From positions 62,001 through 126,000 of the forward strand of contig NZ_JAUNVZ010000002.1 of the NCBI RefSeq assembly GCF_030540545.1: 64,000 nt of DNA, read 5' to 3'. The stretch is from Rothia sp. (in: high G+C Gram-positive bacteria) (GTDB lineage: Bacteria; Actinomycetota; Actinomycetes; Actinomycetales; Micrococcaceae). The translations under genes were made by a program, and so were the position numbers. A model generated the notes under the pieces. It was not told where the DNA came from, ran no database searches, and was given only the letters and a program-made list of their open reading frames with translations. Shown one piece after another: positions 36,671-44,873 of the stretch (positions are counted from its first letter, which is position 1; each line of letters starts with the position of its first letter).

Positions 36671-36861
36671 CTTGCTATGTTGTGCGTGTTCTACCCGAAT
36701 CACGCGAACCGGCGCTGTCTAAGTTGCAGGACGTTAGGTGCCGGATCGTACGGGCAGAACGGGCGTGCGAGCGGTCCTCACCCGCAGCTCGTCATGCACG
36801 TAAGTAATAGGCGTGATACCCAACTAGCGCCGTATGTACATTTCGAGACAAAGGCCAAATT

Positions 36862-37305
36862 TTGCGCACTTATACTCCTAAGCCCGGCGAAGTAGAGCGC
36901 CAGTGGCACGTCATTGACGCTGCTGACGTTGTTCTCGGTCGCCTCGCAAGCCAGACCGCTATCCTGCTGCGCGGTAAGCACAAGCCCACTTTCGCACCGC
37001 ACGTTGACACCGGTGACTTCGTTATCATCGTGAACGCTGACAAGGTCGCCCTGACCGGTGCAAAGCTCGAGCAGAAGCGTGCATACCGTCACTCAGGTTA
37101 CCCCGGCGGTCTGAAGTCCGTTAATTACGCAGAACTGCTGGAAACCAACCCCGTTCGCGCGGTTGAGAAGGCTGTTAAGGGCATGCTGCCCAAGAACAAG
37201 CTGGCAGCTCAGCAGCTGAAGAAGCTGAAGGTTTACGCTGGTCCCGAGCACCCGCACGCGGCACAGCAGCCCAAGACCTTCGAATTCAACCAGGTCGCCC
37301 AGTAA
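36862..37305 (+). CDS. rplM: Large ribosomal subunit protein L13
   Basis: 147-aa L13, an early 50S assembly protein. [29 protein letters not shown] (cited in part), [12 protein letters not shown] and the HPHAAQQP C-terminus are typical. Starts at a TTG (next to AAAGGCCAAAT), the only start that gives the conserved MRTYTPK N-terminus. Cotranscribed with rpsI, 32 bases downstream. The ~185-nt leader could carry regulation, not resolved here. Confidence 0.97.
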   Translation: MRTYTPKPGEVERQWHVIDAADVVLGRLASQTAILLRGKHKPTFAPHVDTGDFVIIVNADKVALTGAKLEQKRAYRHSGYPGGLKSVNYAELLETNPVRAVEKAVKGMLPKNKLAAQQLKKLKVYAGPEHPHAAQQPKTFEFNQVAQ

Positions 37306-37337
37306 TTCGGGCCTACGAAGAAACTTTAGGAGAAATC

Positions 37338-37829
37338 GTGGCTCAGAACGAAGAGCAGATTGTAGTAGAGGAAGAGCTGACCAGCTACACCTCTGAATCC
37401 GCAGCTCCCGCAGCTGCAAAGGCAGCACGTCCGGCACTGACCGTTGCAGGCGCAGCAGTTGGTCGCCGTAAGGAAGCAGTAGCACGCGTTCGCGTTGTGC
37501 CCGGCTCCGGCAACTGGACCATCAACGGTCGCACCCTGGAGAACTACTTCCCCAACAAGCTGCACCAGCAGGACGTCAACGAACCCTTCAAGCTGCTTGA
37601 GCTCGAAGGCGCATACGACGTGATTGCTCGCATCAACGGTGGTGGCCCCTCCGGTCAGGCAGGCGCACTGCGCCTGGGTATCGCTCGTGCACTGAACGAG
37701 ATCGACCGCGAGAACAACCGCCCCGCACTGAAGAAGGCTGGCTACCTGACTCGTGACGCACGTGTTATCGAGCGTAAGAAGGCTGGTCTTAAGAAGGCAC
37801 GCAAGGCTTCGCAGTTCTCCAAGCGTTAA
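37338..37829 (+). CDS. rpsI: Small ribosomal subunit protein S9
   Basis: 163-aa S9, whose C-terminal tail reaches P-site tRNA. The core begins about residue 43 ([19 protein letters not shown]). [19 protein letters not shown] and the invariant tail [12 protein letters not shown] are intact. The first ~40 residues are an acidic/Ala-rich extension typical of actinobacteria. GTG start with TTTAGGAGAAATC upstream. Terminator at 37850-37894. Confidence 0.98.
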   Translation: MAQNEEQIVVEEELTSYTSESAAPAAAKAARPALTVAGAAVGRRKEAVARVRVVPGSGNWTINGRTLENYFPNKLHQQDVNEPFKLLELEGAYDVIARINGGGPSGQAGALRLGIARALNEIDRENNRPALKKAGYLTRDARVIERKKAGLKKARKASQFSKR

Positions 37830-37849
37830 TCGCTGGGCTTATTGCTCGC

Positions 37850-37894
37850 AACCCCGCACGGATTCACTACGAATCCGGGCGGGGTTCGCCTTTT
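37850..37894 (+). terminator. rplM-rpsI terminator
   Basis: AACCCCGC/GCGGGGTT outer stem with inner GGATTC/GAATCC, followed by CGCCTTTT. Confidence 0.85.
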
Positions 37895-38040
37895 AACTTC
37901 CCTTTGGGTTTTAGAGTGCAGCACACGGGGTAGGGGCGCAGGGGATAAGAGTTAGAGTGAAAATAACTGTAATGTTTGTCATAATTACTCGCCCTCGCTA
38001 TGCTTAAAGAGTCAAGAAACTCAACGAAAAGAGTGAACTC

Positions 38041-39060
38041 ATGGTAGAGCAGACCCCCGCACCGTTGCACACCGAAAACACCGAGGCAGTAGAACCCGCC
38101 CCGGTCACCACGCGCATGAGCGTTATTAAGCAGGCGCTCAAGCCCCAAGCACGCCGCACCTCCGTGGTTGAAGACTACTCCGCCGAACTGGACGAAATGG
38201 CATCCCTGACCGCAGCTCTGAACGGCAATAAAGACAAGTCCGACGCCTGGAAGATCGGCTACCCCTACGACACTAAGCTCAGCCGCAAAGCCTACGAAAA
38301 GGAAAAGCGTGCCCTGCAAATCGAGCTGCTCAAACTCCAGCTCTGGGCAAAAGCCACCGGACAGAAAATCCTGATCATTTTCGAAGGCCGCGACGCAGCC
38401 GGTAAAGGCGGCTCCATTAAGCGCTTCACCGAGCATATGAACCCCCGCGGATCCCGCGTGGTCGCCCTGGAAAAGCCTACCGACGCCGAACAGACCCAGT
38501 GGTACTTCCAGCGCTATATTAAGCACCTGCCCTCCGGCGGCGAAATCGTTATGATGGACCGCTCATGGTACAACCGCGCCGGCGTGGAACGCGTCATGGG
38601 CTATTGCACCCAGGCACAATACTTCGAATTCATGCGAGAAGCCCCCGAACTGGAACGCATGCTCGTCAACTCCGGCATTAAGCTCATTAAGTTCTGGTTC
38701 TCCGTCACCCGCGAAGAACAGCTGGCACGCTTCAACTCCCGCCGTACCGACCCGGTACGCCAGTGGAAGCTCTCGCCCACCGATTTGGCATCCCTGGATA
38801 AGTGGGACGACTACACCGCGGCGAAGGAAGCCATGTTCTTCTACACCGATACTGGTGACGCGCCCTGGACTGTCATCAAATCCAACGACAAGAAGCGCGC
38901 CCGCCTGGAATGCATGCGCTATGTGCTCAGCCAGTTCGACTACACCGCCAAGGACGAAGAGGTGGTCGGTACCGTAGACCCGCTCATTGTTGGGCCCGCC
39001 TCGGCAATCTTTGACGGTGACAATGCGGTCGAGGACCCGGACTTCCCCGTCATTCAATAA
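38041..39060 (+). CDS. ppk2: Polyphosphate kinase 2 family protein
   Basis: 339-aa cytosolic kinase that uses polyphosphate to phosphorylate nucleoside di- or monophosphates, or the reverse. Walker A GRDAAGKGG at residues 116-124, lid/Walker B DRSWYNRAGVERVMG from 173, FWFSVTREEQLARFNSR and the conserved basic K-ARLE segment. About 70 N-terminal residues precede the core. GAAAAGAG before the ATG. Single gene with its own terminator (39120-39175). Class (NDP or NMP preferring) cannot be decided from sequence reading alone. Confidence 0.93.
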   Translation: MVEQTPAPLHTENTEAVEPAPVTTRMSVIKQALKPQARRTSVVEDYSAELDEMASLTAALNGNKDKSDAWKIGYPYDTKLSRKAYEKEKRALQIELLKLQLWAKATGQKILIIFEGRDAAGKGGSIKRFTEHMNPRGSRVVALEKPTDAEQTQWYFQRYIKHLPSGGEIVMMDRSWYNRAGVERVMGYCTQAQYFEFMREAPELERMLVNSGIKLIKFWFSVTREEQLARFNSRRTDPVRQWKLSPTDLASLDKWDDYTAAKEAMFFYTDTGDAPWTVIKSNDKKRARLECMRYVLSQFDYTAKDEEVVGTVDPLIVGPASAIFDGDNAVEDPDFPVIQ

Positions 39061-39119
39061 TGGTTTTCCTGAAAGCTATGAATTGCCCTGACAAGGCGTG
39101 ATAAACGCATAGCGCCCGC

Positions 39120-39175
39120 GCACCCCGTTTCCTCGGTCCTCTTCAGCAGGGCTGAAGAAACGGGGTGCGGTATTT
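39120..39175 (+). terminator. ppk2 terminator
   Basis: 12-bp outer stem GCACCCCGTTTC/GAAACGGGGTGC with an inner TTCAGC-type stem, followed by GGTATTT. Confidence 0.75.
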
Positions 39176-39231
39176 ACGCCAAATTCACCACAAAAAGCCA
39201 CCCAACGGGCACAGAACACACATCAAGCACG

Positions 39232-39237
39232 TAGAAT
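39232..39237 (+). promoter_or_regulatory. -10 element of glmM (leaderless start)
   Basis: TAGAAT ends 6 nt before the glmM GTG, so transcription should begin at or within a base of the start codon. Confidence 0.55.
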
Positions 39238-39243
39238 AGAAGA

Positions 39244-40602
39244 GTGACTGAACGACTTTTTGGAACCGACGGTGTACGCGGTCTAGCAAACGACGTAATT
39301 ACCCCCGCCCTCGCGCTTGAACTCGCGCAGGCAGCAGCAGTAGTCCTCGGCTACGAACAAGCAGCACCCGGCAAACGCCCCGTAGCTGTCATTGCCAACG
39401 ACTCCCGCGCCTCCGCAGACTTCATCAGTGCAGCCATCACCGCAGGCCTGACCGCCTCCGGTGTAGACGTGCTTAACGCGGGTATCGTACCCACCCCCGC
39501 CGCAGCATACCTCGTGGCACACACCGACGCAGACTTCGGTGTCATGATCTCCGCATCCCACAACCCCGCGGCAGATAACGGCATTAAATTCCTCGCACGC
39601 GGCGGTCAGAAACTCGACGACGCCATCGAAGACGCCATCGAACGCGTATACCGAGCCAAAGAATTCCGCTACCCCGTTGGCGGCGAAGTAGGCACCGCAC
39701 GCGCTCTCGAGAACGGCACCGAAGCATATGTGGAGCACCTTATCTCCACCGTGCCCGCCGGCAAGCCCCTTGCAGGTAAGAAAATCGTGCTCGACTGCGC
39801 CAACGGTGCAGCCTACGCAGCATCCCCCGCAGCCTTCGAAGCACTCGGTGCAGAAGTCATCGCCCTCGCCGTAGAACCCAATGGCACCAATATTAACGAC
39901 GGCGTAGGCTCCACCCACCCCGAGAAACTGCAGGAAGCAGTCATCTCCCACGGCGCCGACCTCGGCATCGCACACGACGGCGACTCCGACCGCTGCCAGG
40001 CAGTGGACGAAAACGGCAAGCTCGTCGACGGCGACCAGATCATGGCAATCCTCGCCCTTGCCGCCAAGGCACAGGGTAAGCTCGCAGCCGATACCCTCGT
40101 AGCAACCGTTATGAGCAGCCTGGGTCTCGAGCTCTACCTGCGCGAGCACGGAATCAACCTTGTACGCACCGCCGTTGGCGACCGCTATGTGCTCGAATCC
40201 ATGCGTGAACACGGCTACAACCTCGGTGGCGAACAGTCCGGCCATGTGATCATGAGCGACTACGCAACTACCGGCGACGGCGTGCTCACCGGCCTGCAGC
40301 TGGCCGTAGAAGTAGCATCTAGCGGTCAGAGCCTCTCTGAGCTGGCATCCCGTATGCAGCCCACCCCGCAGAAGCTCATTAACGTCAAGGGCGTAGACCG
40401 AGCAGCCGTCAAGACCAATACTGCACTGGCTGAGGCTATCGCCGCCGCTGAGACTACCCTGGGTGAGAGCGGACGCGTGCTGCTGCGAGCATCCGGTACC
40501 GAGCCACTGGTTCGCGTTATGGTCGAAGCAGCTACTCAGGACGATGCTGATCGTATTGCAGCCCAGCTGGCTGAGGTCGTAGCTACTGAGCTAGCGCTCT
40601 AA
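39244..40602 (+). CDS. glmM: Phosphoglucosamine mutase
   Basis: 452-aa enzyme converting glucosamine-6-P to glucosamine-1-P on the way to UDP-GlcNAc. N-terminal FGTDGVRG at residues 6-13, active-site phosphoserine Ser105 in ISASHNP, metal loop DGDSDR at 245-250, sugar-binding GEQSGH and the C-terminal phosphate loop [15 protein letters not shown] start with no Shine-Dalgarno and a -10 box only 6 nt away. GlmS, the preceding pathway enzyme, is encoded at 44874. Terminator at 40616-40652. Confidence 0.97.
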   Translation: MTERLFGTDGVRGLANDVITPALALELAQAAAVVLGYEQAAPGKRPVAVIANDSRASADFISAAITAGLTASGVDVLNAGIVPTPAAAYLVAHTDADFGVMISASHNPAADNGIKFLARGGQKLDDAIEDAIERVYRAKEFRYPVGGEVGTARALENGTEAYVEHLISTVPAGKPLAGKKIVLDCANGAAYAASPAAFEALGAEVIALAVEPNGTNINDGVGSTHPEKLQEAVISHGADLGIAHDGDSDRCQAVDENGKLVDGDQIMAILALAAKAQGKLAADTLVATVMSSLGLELYLREHGINLVRTAVGDRYVLESMREHGYNLGGEQSGHVIMSDYATTGDGVLTGLQLAVEVASSGQSLSELASRMQPTPQKLINVKGVDRAAVKTNTALAEAIAAAETTLGESGRVLLRASGTEPLVRVMVEAATQDDADRIAAQLAEVVATELAL

Positions 40603-40615
40603 TACATATCTGAAT

Positions 40616-40652
40616 CTAAAGGCTCCGTACTGATTGAGTATGGAGCCTTTAG
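40616..40652 (+). terminator. glmM terminator
   Basis: 11-bp stem CTAAAGGCTCC/GGAGCCTTTAG with inner pairing. The stem itself ends in TTTAG, and the T-run is short. Confidence 0.7.
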
Positions 40653-40718
40653 CCATATCTGGGTTCCTGAGACATGATTGCTGTCTGAGATGAGTGTTCG
40701 TGCACCTGATTGGGCGCT

Positions 40719-41050
40719 TAGGTGCGGCGCCGCTGCGGAGATTGAAACTTCGCGGGTGCTCAAACATTGCTCCGGAAGTATCACCTTTCCGAGGCGGATT
40801 CGGGTTGGTTTTTCATACTTCCTTCGCAAAACTGCGCGCTGACGCTCGTTTCTTCTCCTTGCGGCTTGTGCCCGTATCTTGCGTTTCCGAGATTGCTGGG
40901 GGCTTGTATCCGTCTGTCCCTGAGGGGATGGCGAATGGGGTTTTCGAGTGCTTGCGTTATGCACGCGTCTTACGATATTTTGACCCCGGGTTCGGGACGG
41001 TAGCGTTTCTGAGGCTTCTCGCGTTTTCTGAACTCGAACTCGCTGGATTT
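40719..41050 (-). repeat. Left arm of divergent inverted repeat flanking the DUF2316 gene
   Basis: Reverse complement aligns with 41495-41775. The best core, 40917-40950 against 41589-41623, differs by one substitution and one base of length over 34-35 bases (CACTCGAAAACCCCATTCG...CCTCAGGGA). Other matches include AGACGCGTG, GAAACGAG and GCGAAGTTTC in the same order. Looks like two decayed copies of a dispersed intergenic element. Confidence 0.75.
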
Positions 41051-41055
41051 GAACT

Positions 41056-41349
41056 CTAGTAGCGGTTGTCTTCAACGCCGAACCACATGCGTGCTGCAGA
41101 ACGCATATGCTCAGGCAGATGGCGGAAGGTAGCCTGATAGCCGCGGGCCTTGGCCTCACTCTCAATTACATCGCGTACCAGCCACACATGTACCGGGTTC
41201 ACATGCCCGGTCAGGGTAAAGGCAGACTGGAAATCAGCTGGACACAGACCGCATTCTTGCTCAATCTCGTCGACACTGACGGATGCTGCTTTAATGGCGC
41301 GGGTAAAATCTTCAGCGGTTTCTGCACGCTGCTGCGGGTTCAAAGACAT
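41056..41349 (-). CDS. DUF2316 family small protein
   Basis: 97-aa cytosolic protein, MSLNPQQRAETAEDF start, a helix-turn-helix-like middle (VSVDEIEQECGLCPADFQSAF, cited in part) and a C-terminal YQATFRHLPEHMRSAARMWFG. It matches my recollection of the DUF2316 family, whose members are small, probably DNA- or nucleotide-associated proteins of unknown function. AAAGGTG lies before the start. It sits alone between two arms of a divergent inverted repeat, which may mean it moved as a unit or that repeats inserted on either side. Confidence 0.7.
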   Translation of the reverse strand: MSLNPQQRAETAEDFTRAIKAASVSVDEIEQECGLCPADFQSAFTLTGHVNPVHVWLVRDVIESEAKARGYQATFRHLPEHMRSAARMWFGVEDNRY

Positions 41350-41494
41350 GAATACACCTTTCTTTCCCTCTCACTCTACATCCTTAGGAGACTCTAATAC
41401 ATTGCGCATGGGACGATGCCAAGGGAGAGACTTCCAGAGCTCGCTTGCTTTCCAGCCCTCCCGGATCTGAAGAGCATCATCCCATGCGGGGTGT

Positions 41495-41775
41495 GGCGTA
41501 TGCGAGTCCAAGAAAAAGCGAAGAACCTCAAAACGCTACCACCCCGAACGCGAGCAAAGTATACGGTGAGACGCGTGTGGAAGGTGATCACTCGAAAACC
41601 CCATTCGCCACCCCCCTCAGGGACTCGAGCACGCGCACCAAGCCGAGGCAGGCAGGAAACGAGGCGTACGCGCTGAGTTATGCGAAGCTCGCACATTCTC
41701 TGAAACTCTAGCCGGCCTCAGAAAAAAGCGAGCGGAGCATTGTCTGAAGCGCAGCGAAGTTTCCATACAGCCTCG
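41495..41775 (+). repeat. Right arm of divergent inverted repeat flanking the DUF2316 gene
   Basis: Counterpart of 40719-41050 in opposite orientation; see that entry for the matching core. Confidence 0.75.
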
Positions 41776-41805
41776 GCGAAGCCCGGAAAGTAGACACTCA
41801 GCCAC

Positions 41806-41843
41806 AGCCTTGCCGGATTGGTGGCCGTAGCCTTGCCGGATTG
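41806..41843 (+). repeat. 15-bp direct repeat pair
   Basis: AGCCTTGCCGGATTG occurs at 41806-41820 and again at 41829-41843, 8 bases apart, just outside the right repeat arm. Confidence 0.7.
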
Positions 41844-41869
41844 AGATAGGGGAGAAATGGGCATGAAGA

Positions 41870-41900
41870 AAGGGCTCTCACTGGATCAGTGAGAGCCCTT
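41870..41900 (-). terminator. mscL terminator
   Basis: 14-bp perfect stem AAGGGCTCTCACTG with complement and GAT loop. On the minus strand it is followed by TTTCTTCAT. Confidence 0.8.
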
Positions 41901-41980
41901 AGAGATGTGAGAAAGAACCTCAGAGCATGAAAGGATTATAGGAGATTATGCTCTGAAAATCTCAAGGAGTAATAGAAAGA

Positions 41981-42364
41981 TTACTTCTGAGCGAGAGAGT
42001 CGCGGATCTCCTTCAGGAGCTGCAGCTCGGTCTCTTCCTCTTCTTCTTCCTCTTCAACCTTGTTGCGGGTTGCAATCTCGGTGAGCTTCTGAATCGGAAC
42101 AACGATGCAGAAGTACACAGCGGAAGCAATCAGCAGGAAGTTAACAACAGCGGTCAGGAAGACGCCGATCTTGATCTGCTCGCCCGGGCCGACTGCCAGG
42201 AAGGAGTCGAAGTTGGGGGAACCAATCAATGCGGAAATTGCGGGCATCAGCACGGAGCTGACCAGTGCGGTCACAACGGTGGTGAACGCGGTACCCATGA
42301 TCATACCGACGGCAAGGTCAATGACGTTGCCGCGCATCAAGAAATCTTTAAAACCTTTAAGCAT
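41981..42364 (-). CDS. mscL: Large-conductance mechanosensitive channel MscL
   Basis: 127-aa homopentameric membrane channel that releases solutes under hypo-osmotic shock. N-terminal MLKGFKDFLMRGNVIDLAVGMIMGTAF (cited in part) forms TM1, TM2 is at about residues 66-90 (IKIGVFLTAVVNFLLIASAVYF), followed by a cytoplasmic run of eight consecutive glutamates and a helical bundle LQLLKEIRDSL. The -10 box (TATTCT) ends 7 nt before the ATG and no Shine-Dalgarno is visible, so it is probably leaderless. Confidence 0.97.
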   Translation of the reverse strand: MLKGFKDFLMRGNVIDLAVGMIMGTAFTTVVTALVSSVLMPAISALIGSPNFDSFLAVGPGEQIKIGVFLTAVVNFLLIASAVYFCIVVPIQKLTEIATRNKVEEEEEEEETELQLLKEIRDSLAQK

Positions 42365-42371
42365 GAAATCA

Positions 42372-42377
42372 AGAATA
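42372..42377 (-). promoter_or_regulatory. -10 element of mscL (leaderless start)
   Basis: TATTCT on the minus strand, 7 nt upstream of the mscL ATG. Confidence 0.5.
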
Positions 42378-42789
42378 GCGCCTTTTGGGGTGCTGGTGCG
42401 TCAAAAATGGCCAAAATTTTACCCGTAAACCACGTGTTTTTATTCACATGAAACTTTCAGGTAACGTTGAGGGATTGTTCAGGGAATTTGAACATAGATA
42501 AAATAAGGTTATCCATACCTGAAGTGTGGCATCTTTCCCGTAATGGCGGGGGAGTGTGCGTCATGGGTGCGGGGTGGAGGATGTGTTTGTGGTTGGTGTG
42601 GATCAGTCAATTTTTTGGTGGGATTGCTGGGTGTGGCGCCATGAATTTCTTTGCAGTTATCTGCAAAATATTCGCTCTTATTCTTGAAAAACTCAGAAGA
42701 AAAACGGGGCACAAAATCGGGTGTGAATGTATAAGCTATCATTCTCATTTGCAATACCCTCTAGCCGTCTGAACCCTAAACTCTACAAA

Positions 42790-42844
42790 CCCACCCATAG
42801 ACTAAGCCCCCGTGACGATCCACGGGGGCTTAGTCTATGGGTGG
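42790..42844 (-). terminator. Long terminator after the VanY-like gene
   Basis: Perfect 24-25-bp stem from CCCACCCATAG to CTATGGGTGGG with a 6-nt loop. Lies downstream of the minus-strand gene ending at 42875. T-run is weak. Confidence 0.7.
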
Positions 42845-42874
42845 GCTGAACCGCTCACAGCGTGCAGATTCGGC

Positions 42875-43660
42875 TTAGTCCTCGCCCAAATAGTTGGGAG
42901 CTGCACCGGTCTGGGTGAACTCCTCAAAGGTCTTTGCGCCGCTGGAGACATACTTTGCGGCATTCTCGCGACCAATGTAGCGGAAATGCCAGGGCTCATA
43001 GGCGTAACCGGTCACGGGCTTCAAATCCTTGGGGAAACGCAGAATAAAACCGTAGGTGTGGGCATTCTTCGCCAGCCACACTCCGGCGGAGGTGTCCTCA
43101 TAGCACTCCTGCAGCAGGCAACCCTCGGGGGAGGCAAAATCCACCGCCAGACCGCTCTGATGCTCCGAATAGCCCGGGCGCGCCGACACATCATCGGCAC
43201 CTGCCTTGCCGTTCTGGCTCACCCAGTGGTTATAGGTGGTTACCTGATCATCATAGGAACGGTAGGCGCTAGTCACGGTCACGGTGACGCCCGCAGCCTG
43301 CGCAGCCTGCATCATGGCGGTAGCCGCTGCAGCCGCCTCCTTACGCAGCTGATGGCCCGCAAAAGGCACCAGATCGTTCGGCGCCCAGGTCTTAGATGCA
43401 AAAGGGCGACGCTTATTAACAATCATCAGCAGAGAGGAGGGGCTAGACTCAGTGCTGGCAGAAGCCGAAGGAAGAGACACAGAACTTGCGGCAGAGGCGC
43501 TAGAAGCCACAGAAGCCTGCGTCGAAGAGGCTGCAGAGCCCGCTGCACTGCTCGAAGAAGCGGAAGAAGACTCGCCCGAAGAAGAGCAGGCAGAAAGCAG
43601 AGCCGCGCCCGAGAGCATAACTCCGGCAGAGATAGCGGAACGACGATTCACAGAAGACAT
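42875..43660 (-). CDS. VanY-type D-alanyl-D-alanine carboxypeptidase lipoprotein (M15 family)
   Basis: 261-aa predicted lipoprotein. NRRSAISAGVMLSGAALLSAC with lipobox LSAC and lipid-anchor Cys25; the Arg pair could allow Tat export. Residues 26-75 are a Ser/Ala-rich spacer. The peptidase domain has the M15B zinc motif: YRSYDDQ, His167 and Asp174 in YSEHQSGLAVD, and His225 in EPWHFRYIG, so all three zinc ligands are present. It would trim the terminal D-Ala from peptidoglycan stem peptides outside the membrane. AAGGAG precedes the start. Nothing nearby suggests a vancomycin-resistance cluster, so a housekeeping wall role is likelier. Confidence 0.9.
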   Translation of the reverse strand: MSSVNRRSAISAGVMLSGAALLSACSSSGESSSASSSSAAGSAASSTQASVASSASAASSVSLPSASASTESSPSSLLMIVNKRRPFASKTWAPNDLVPFAGHQLRKEAAAAATAMMQAAQAAGVTVTVTSAYRSYDDQVTTYNHWVSQNGKAGADDVSARPGYSEHQSGLAVDFASPEGCLLQECYEDTSAGVWLAKNAHTYGFILRFPKDLKPVTGYAYEPWHFRYIGRENAAKYVSSGAKTFEEFTQTGAAPNYLGED

Positions 43661-43690
43661 CTAAACTCCTTAGTAGATTCGGTGATTGGC

Positions 43691-44647
43691 TTAGTTTTTA
43701 CGCAGGAACACGCGCTGCACGCTATGGTCGGAGCCCTTTTCCAAAATCAGGTGGGCACGGGCACGCGTTGGCAGAACATTCTCCACCAGATTGACCTCAT
43801 TCACGCTCTTCCAAATACCGGTAGCCACCTCAATAGCCTGCTCATCGGTCAGCTCAGCATAGCGGCGGAAATGAGAATCCGGGTTCGTAAAGGCAGAAGA
43901 GCGCAGAGAGAGGAAACGATCGACATACCAGGACTGAATATCCTCGGTGCGCGCATCCACATAAATAGAGAAATCAAAAAAATCGCTCAGGGTCAGATCC
44001 GAAGTTTCCGGGCCCTCGGCCCCTGCTGGGGCTAGAACATTCAGGCCCTCAAGAATCAGCACATCCGGGGCGGTGACCTCAATACGCTCATCGGGCAAAA
44101 TATCGTAATACAAATGAGAGTACTTGGGGGCAAAAACCTGCGGCTGACCGGACTTAATCGCCGAGACAAACTCCAGCAGGGCGCGACGATTATAGGACTC
44201 GGGGAAACCCTTGCGGTGCATAATACCGCGACGCTTGAGCTCCTCATTGGGGTAGAGGAAACCATCGGTGGTCACCAACTGAACCTTAGGGGTCGAGGGC
44301 CAGCGCTGCAGCAGAGCTTGCAATAGGCGCGCGGTAGTGGACTTGCCCACCGCTACCGAACCTGCGACACCAATAATAAAAGGCACCTTGCGCTGAGACG
44401 TGCCCAAAAAATCATTGGTCATATGATTCAACGAAGAGGCCGCATTAACGTAGAGATTAAGCAGGCGAGAAATCGGCAGGTAAATCTGCTGAACCTCCGC
44501 CAGATCCGTGGTTTCGCCCAGGCCGCGCAGAGCCTGCAGCTCAGCCTCCGAAAGAGGCATCTGAATTTCGGTGCCCAGATGCGCCCAGCGCTCGCGGTCA
44601 ATGGTGGTAAAGCGCGAGGCGGCAGTGGCAGAAGAATGGGAGCTCAT
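43691..44647 (-). CDS. coaA: Type I pantothenate kinase
   Basis: 318-aa cytosolic enzyme that phosphorylates pantothenate, the committed step of CoA synthesis and feedback-inhibited by CoA. P-loop GSVAVGKST at residues 96-104, with [26 protein letters not shown] and the C-terminal family sequence. Normal length. TACACT ends 7 nt before the ATG and no ribosome binding site is seen, so probably leaderless. Divergent from glmS, with about 226 bases between the start codons. Confidence 0.97.
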   Translation of the reverse strand: MSSHSSATAASRFTTIDRERWAHLGTEIQMPLSEAELQALRGLGETTDLAEVQQIYLPISRLLNLYVNAASSLNHMTNDFLGTSQRKVPFIIGVAGSVAVGKSTTARLLQALLQRWPSTPKVQLVTTDGFLYPNEELKRRGIMHRKGFPESYNRRALLEFVSAIKSGQPQVFAPKYSHLYYDILPDERIEVTAPDVLILEGLNVLAPAGAEGPETSDLTLSDFFDFSIYVDARTEDIQSWYVDRFLSLRSSAFTNPDSHFRRYAELTDEQAIEVATGIWKSVNEVNLVENVLPTRARAHLILEKGSDHSVQRVFLRKN

Positions 44648-44654
44648 TTATCCA

Positions 44655-44660
44655 AGTGTA
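44655..44660 (-). promoter_or_regulatory. -10 element of coaA (leaderless start)
   Basis: Minus-strand TACACT, 7 nt from the ATG at 44647. Confidence 0.5.
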
Positions 44661-44860
44661 GCGTTTTCTACCCGGCACCGCTTTTATCCCCGGCATATGA
44701 CACACCTTGCAAAAACTACCGAAAAATGACGGGCTAGATCGGCACTTTTGCCGAAAAGCACGTGAGGGAATAGAGGGGCTACTCGGATGGTTGTATTAGA
44801 CAGTTAGCAGAAACACCGCAGCACGGAGAAGAAAACACCCGAGCTAGAGTCAGAATAGGA

Positions 44861-44866
44861 TAAAAT
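44861..44866 (+). promoter_or_regulatory. -10 element of glmS (leaderless start)
   Basis: TAAAAT ends 7 nt before the glmS ATG. This leaves no room for a 5' UTR ribozyme of the firmicute glmS type. Confidence 0.5.
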
Positions 44867-44873
44867 TAGCACT

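Larger units (their letters stand above)
40603..41055. other. 453-bp intergenic region: glmM terminator and left arm of an inverted repeat
   Basis: After the glmM terminator, most of this stretch (about 40719-41050) is a divergent inverted copy of 41495-41775. Open frames within it have no recognisable product. No gene is called. Confidence 0.6.
41350..41980. other. 631-bp intergenic region with the right arm of the inverted repeat and mscL terminators
   Basis: Contains the DUF2316 upstream region, the right repeat arm (41495-41775), a 15-bp direct repeat pair (41806-41843), the mscL terminator at 41870-41900 and a second hairpin CAGAGCAT/ATGCTCTG (about 41922-41955). No protein gene is called. 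Confidence 0.6.
42365..42874. other. 510-bp intergenic region between mscL and the VanY-like gene
   Basis: Holds the mscL promoter, a small hairpin TTTGCAG/CTGCAAA (42650-42667), an A+T-rich stretch whose minus strand reads GCAAATGAGAATGATAGC (42752-42735, loosely Fur/Zur-box-like) and the long terminator at 42790-42844. No gene recognised. Confidence 0.5.

Noticed and set aside
40694-41059. Protein gene in the region right of glmM (open frames on both strands)
   Set aside because: The frames are conserved only because the region is a diverged copy of 41495-41775. No ribosome binding site, start or family match is seen.
42875-43660. Vancomycin-resistance cluster
   Set aside because: Only a VanY-type peptidase is present. 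No VanH/A/X or VanRS genes neighbour it, so a housekeeping carboxypeptidase is more likely.
44648-44873. glmS ribozyme or riboswitch
   Set aside because: The predicted transcript starts at or next to the ATG (TAAAAT 7 nt upstream), leaving no 5' UTR, and no ribozyme core is recognisable.
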